In this document: positions 60,056 to 64,000 of the stretch, piece after piece
Numbering within the stretch: position 1 is the first letter of the stretch
How the letters are laid out: every line of letters begins with the position of its first letter
From: Cordilura impudica
Taxonomy: Eukaryota; Arthropoda; Insecta; Diptera; Scathophagidae
Length of the DNA: 64,000 bases
Direction: 5' to 3'
Assembly: GCA_963682025.1 (NCBI GenBank)
Contig: OY821519.1
Location: forward strand, 73,588,314 to 73,652,313
The notes under the pieces: generated by a model
The model's input: only the letters and a program-made list of their open reading frames with translations
What the model was told of the DNA's origin: nothing
The model's database searches: none
Position numbers and translations under genes: made by a program

Positions 60056-62844
60056 GTTAGGTCGATTCTGAGAGTGAGGGTTGAAAATAGAGGCTAAATT
60101 GGAGACCCGTATCGCGGCATTTGTTTATGTTAGTTCGAATTTTTTTTTAATCGACCTTCGAACTTTGCAGTTAAATGCCGATTTTGAGCATTTTGTTTAT
60201 ATGGTTTTTTTGGCTATAACTCTTCGACTAATTGATATTTTTTCAATCTGTAAAAGCCAAATTATTGCTCACTCAGTCAGACCGGCAAACAATGTGGTTA
60301 ACTATTAGTTTGATACCAGCTTTTACTTCGTTTTAATCTCAGAAGATACCATACTAACAAACATACCAAACCTTATATTAAAATTTTTGCCAAATCTATT
60401 AGAAAACCTTTTATTTTTTTTTAACCTAAACAAACTTTAAGTTCGCAAGAGCTTTTCAAGATTCTACACATAATACCATAACATATTTAGAATTAAACAT
60501 AAAAACAAATAATTAATGCTTCATCCAAGCAAAATCTAGTATATACGAGATTTCGAGCGAAATCTAGCTCATTTTTATTAGATTTCCCATACAAAACAAA
60601 ATCTAGCTCGTTACTGGATTTGTGCAAAATCTTTTCAAACTTGAGCACTACCAAATGATACTACTGTGCTTTTTTAATATTGTAGTAGAAAATTACAACG
60701 CAGTGACTGAAAAATTTATATTTAAAAACAAGAGCAAACAAGTTGAATAAAAAGGAAATAAAATATTAAATATTAAAAAAAAAAATGACAAAACTTTAAT
60801 AAAAAAATATTTAGTAATTGAAAAGTTATAACTTTTTATACTGACTTGTACCCATTCCAATCTGCTAAATAATAATTGTGGAAAATTAATTTATTTTTGC
60901 TGTTCAAAAGACACATTTAACAAATTCTGATTTTTTTCGCAAAATTTCTCTTTCAGTTTGTCCTTTTTTAATTTTTGATCCATAATATAATTATAAAATC
61001 TGTTTTTTTTTTTGGAATTTTCCATATTTTCATTTTCCTATTGTTTTGTTTATTTTTGGTATTTCTAGTTTATATGTTTCATTTGAATCAGCTGTTTATT
61101 GTTGTGGAAACAAAATCTTACAAAATGTCAAAAAAGTTAGATGTAAACGGTATAGATTTTGAAATAGATTTCAACTAAAATCTACTACTCAGATGTAAAC
61201 GCACTCTTACACAAGCCTATTATAAAAAAGAAGATCTTTATTTCTAAATTAACAAAATAGTTATATATTTTGACATTTTCGATTATATTTGTATGCGTTA
61301 TCTGAAATGTAAAATGACAAAATCGGTTTTTTTTAAATGATTATGGTGGATTTTATCAAATGTCTTAAGCCAACATAATTTTTAAAACTTATAAAGGAAT
61401 AACCAAAAAATACATGAATAAATATATTTCAGCTACCGATATGTACTTTTTTTAAGAAAGAAAAGTTTTCATCGTTTAGCTTTTTTTTTGCATTAAAAGA
61501 AAGCAGGTGAAATTTATTAATAATAAATTTAACCTCAACATAAAAAAAAAAAACATAATTATATATTAATAAAAAAAAATTAAAATTACAATGTACAAAA
61601 TTCATATCTTATAAACAAAATTCAGCCCTTTTAAAAAATTTTTACAAATTCAAAATGCAATTTAGATTAAATGATTTAGATAAATTTTTTGGCAGTCCGA
61701 AAAGAAAGGAAAAATTAAAGCAGAGAACAGAACAGAAAGTAAAAGATTTTTTCGTAATGATATTAAAGTATTTAAAGCTAAAAGGAATTCAAATAAACTT
61801 GTTTTGTATACAGATGAAATATAAAAACAAAAAAAGAAATATATATTTTTTTTTTTTAATTTATGAAAGTCGGTGGCGGCGTCGGCGGCCACCTCATGAA
61901 ATTTGTGATGTATAATGGTGATTGTTATCTTGATATAAATGTTATTCTTATATGAATAAAACACCCGAAAATCAGGCCAATTTTTCTGTAACATGAATTA
62001 AAAAAAAGAATACAAAAAACAAGTTGTAGGTGCACATTCACAAAATAAGAAATATTAAAATTTGTAATTTTGTAAAATCATGCCAAAACATTTTCGTTGC
62101 ATTTTTATGTTTTGCATATATTGCCGTCACATAATGATGGTAATCTTTAGCTAAGATTTGTAATGTTAAAGATTGAAAACAGCTGTTGTTATTTTGTGGT
62201 TTCTTGAACTAAATTTTTATTGAAAAAAAAAAAATAAAAAATTCTAAACAAACATAAATTTGTAGTTTCTTTTATTGCTACAATATTATTAAATTATTTG
62301 TCTTGTTTTTATAGCAATAGTGTCAATGTTGCAACAATTATTTTGCGGTTTGTCTGTTAAAAAAGTTCTTTGCCTTATGTTGTCTATACGAATATACAAT
62401 ATTTTCTCACAATTTTGAGACTTCAAATATGCGAGACTTAGAAGGGACAATAAAGGATGTGGTTATTAACCACAATCGCCCATACAATAAAAACAAAAAT
62501 TGTGAACAAACTTTATCTCTACAACAATATAAATAGTATTGGAATACCTGTGAAATAATTCAATACATTTTTCATTATTTCTTAAGTACTTAAGAAACAT
62601 GTTGCATGTTTACCAAGCACACCCGCATTTGTTTTCTCTGATTTTGTTGAAAAAAAAAAAAAAAACGAAAAGGAAACAAAAAAATTGACATGATCTTGTA
62701 AATTACACAAATAAATAAACATCTTTTGTAGAGAATCATCCACAACGGTAAAGCATTTAAAAGTAGTTGAGAAATAACATTATTCAAGCCGCTAAAAAAA
62801 CACGGTGATGTTTTTGTAACAGTTTTCTAATTTGTTGTTATTTT
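60056..62844. other. AT-rich DNA, no gene recognised
   Basis: No clear repeat family. Loosely inverted AAATCTAG/AGATTTCG-type motifs occur at about 60533-60620 and 61145-61185. The open frame at 61655-61915 is Lys/Phe-rich and unrecognised. Confidence 0.35.
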
Positions 62845-63478
62845 TTATACCCTATACCACTATGTGGTCGGGGTATAATGAGATTGTGCTGATATTTGTA
62901 ACTGCCAATCATATTTGACTTAGACCCATCTGAGTTGATTTAGCGAAGTCCGTTCGTCCGTCTGTCCGTTCGTCTGAGTGTAAGAGGCAAATTTGAATAT
63001 ATTTTGAGGAATTTTTTTACGTAAGCTTTTATCGACTATTGAAATTGGAGCAAATCGATTCATTTTCAGACCTTGTCCCATACTAATGAACATCTATTAA
63101 ACAGTAGCTCAAAAATAAATCCGTTAGGACAATTCTTAGTCACAGCCCCCATATAAAGCTAATTCCAGACCTTCACATAAATCTATAAAAATCAAAAATA
63201 TTGCACAGATTTTTCTCAAATTTGGGTTGGGTATGTTTTTGCAAAAAATAAGTTACCTTACTAAATGTGGTAAAGATCGGTCCACTTTTCGACCTAATCC
63301 ACATATAAATATGGCATCCGATAAGAACTTTCTCATATCCGAAGGCGTATAAATCAATAATAATGCCACTCAAATTTGGTTTATTCTTAATTTCTTTATC
63401 TAACTAGATGGACCTCTAAATCCATAAGATAAAGTATCGTATAGTCGGTCCTGGCTGACTATAATTTTCTCATTTGTT
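62845..63478 (+). mobile_element. HINE-A copy (+), diverged
   Basis: Starts TTTATACCCTATACCACTAT, then GTGGTCGGGGTATAATGA. It carries GTCCGTTCGTCCGTCTGTCC and ends AGTCGGTCCTGGCTGACTAT then TTTTCTCATTTGTTT. The palindrome and terminus have a few changes. Internally shortened near 62990. Confidence 0.8.
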
Positions 63479-64000
63479 TTTTATTATTTTTGTTTAAGTA
63501 ATTTCGTGGCTTGTTTATATAGCACATGCTCTACAGACATTTTTAGCACCTTCTCCATAGATTTTGTGTTAAAAATAAACCTATTTATAAACTTATTTAA
63601 CCCCTTAAGAGAAAAATGCATCGTCAATTAGCGAAGTGTATTTTTGCTGAAAACATTTTTCTTTTTTCAAATTTGTCAAAAAGCATATTTTTGAAAACAT
63701 AGTCAATACTGCGTGGTAGAGAACAAAAAAGCACTCACATAAATTCTGGCCTACGAGCAGTGTGGTGAAGAAACAATTTTAATGCCATACAGCTTTTACT
63801 TTGTATTAAGGGCGGGGTAATGTTTTTTTAAATTCTTTTTTCTGAATATACAACATATCGAGAGTGTTTTATCAAGTAAATCAGGACAAAACTGACGAAG
63901 ATACAGCATTTCAAGCGACCAGCCCTCATGCGGCATAGCGTATATGTTAAAAACTTTAAAACATATTTCTCGCAAACATCATTTTTGAAGTCCGCGAACT
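63479..64000. other. AT-rich sequence to the window end, nothing recognised
   Basis: No shared repeat and no convincing coding frame was seen. Confidence 0.35.

Noticed and set aside
1..64000. CRISPR arrays, bacterial operons, tRNA or rRNA genes
   Set aside because: The window is eukaryotic and the tandem arrays are direct minisatellites without spacer architecture. No tRNA cloverleaf or rRNA core was recognised by eye.

Overview
This is a very AT-rich, gene-poor window from the nuclear genome of an insect, almost certainly a higher (schizophoran) fly. The clearest evidence is one intact gene on the minus strand (13023-15209): a 728-residue protein rich in Gln, His, Asn and Ala homopolymers with four C2H2 zinc fingers, matching the fly EGR/WT1-like factor Klumpfuss. 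The mobile elements also fit a fly, possibly a calyptrate or blow-fly-like species, but nothing here fixes the species.

Apart from klu, nearly all recognisable structure is layered mobile DNA. I identified these families by comparing copies within the window. (1) HINE-A, about 0.65-0.8 kb: starts TATACCCTATACCAC, carries a GTCCGTCC array, and ends in a palindrome followed by CTTACTTGTT. There are eight copies, two of them split by later insertions. (2) HINE-B: built the same way, with a different hairpin but the same CTTACTTGTT end. Both resemble DINE-1/INE-1-type Helentron derivatives of Drosophila. (3) Canonical mini-Helitrons: 5' TC, a near-perfect 19-nt hairpin, and a CTAG terminus placed between A and T. 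(4) Repeat E: about 1.1 kb, with terminus AGGGTGACAGC. (5) Repeat C: TIRs starting CAGTAGNGCGATT. (6) Two Harbinger-like elements with 3-bp duplications; one keeps a decayed Myb/SANT-type gene. (7) A hAT-like MITE and a second MITE. (8) Two foldback-like long-inverted-repeat elements. (9) Remnants of a piggyBac transposase, an RT-encoding LINE, an RNase H-encoding LINE and a LINE endonuclease.

Layout: 0.5-4.1 kb, foldback and inverted repeats. 4.2-10.8 kb, HINE-A, then an inverted pair of E repeats enclosing HINE-B, which holds another HINE-A and a 1.8-kb A/G microsatellite. 10.8-15.7 kb, klu and its non-repetitive flanks. 15.7-29.8 kb, HINE-B copies, mini-Helitrons, repeat C, the Harbinger element and a hAT-like MITE. 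32-39 kb, an acidic ORF fragment, a HINE-A inserted into a HINE-A, piggyBac and LINE remains. 41.5-49.5 kb, a Harbinger-like MITE, E, C with a nested HINE-A, Helitrons and a LINE split by a pyrimidine-rich insertion. 51.6-54.6 kb, HINE-B, and a HINE-A split by three mini-Helitrons. 57.9-60.1 kb, a young foldback element with a 10-bp target duplication, beside a LINE endonuclease fragment. 62.8-63.5 kb, a final HINE-A.

The order of nesting gives relative ages. In the clearest stack, E is oldest, HINE-B sits in E, and HINE-A sits in HINE-B. Copy boundaries are read by eye and are usually good to about 5-20 bases.
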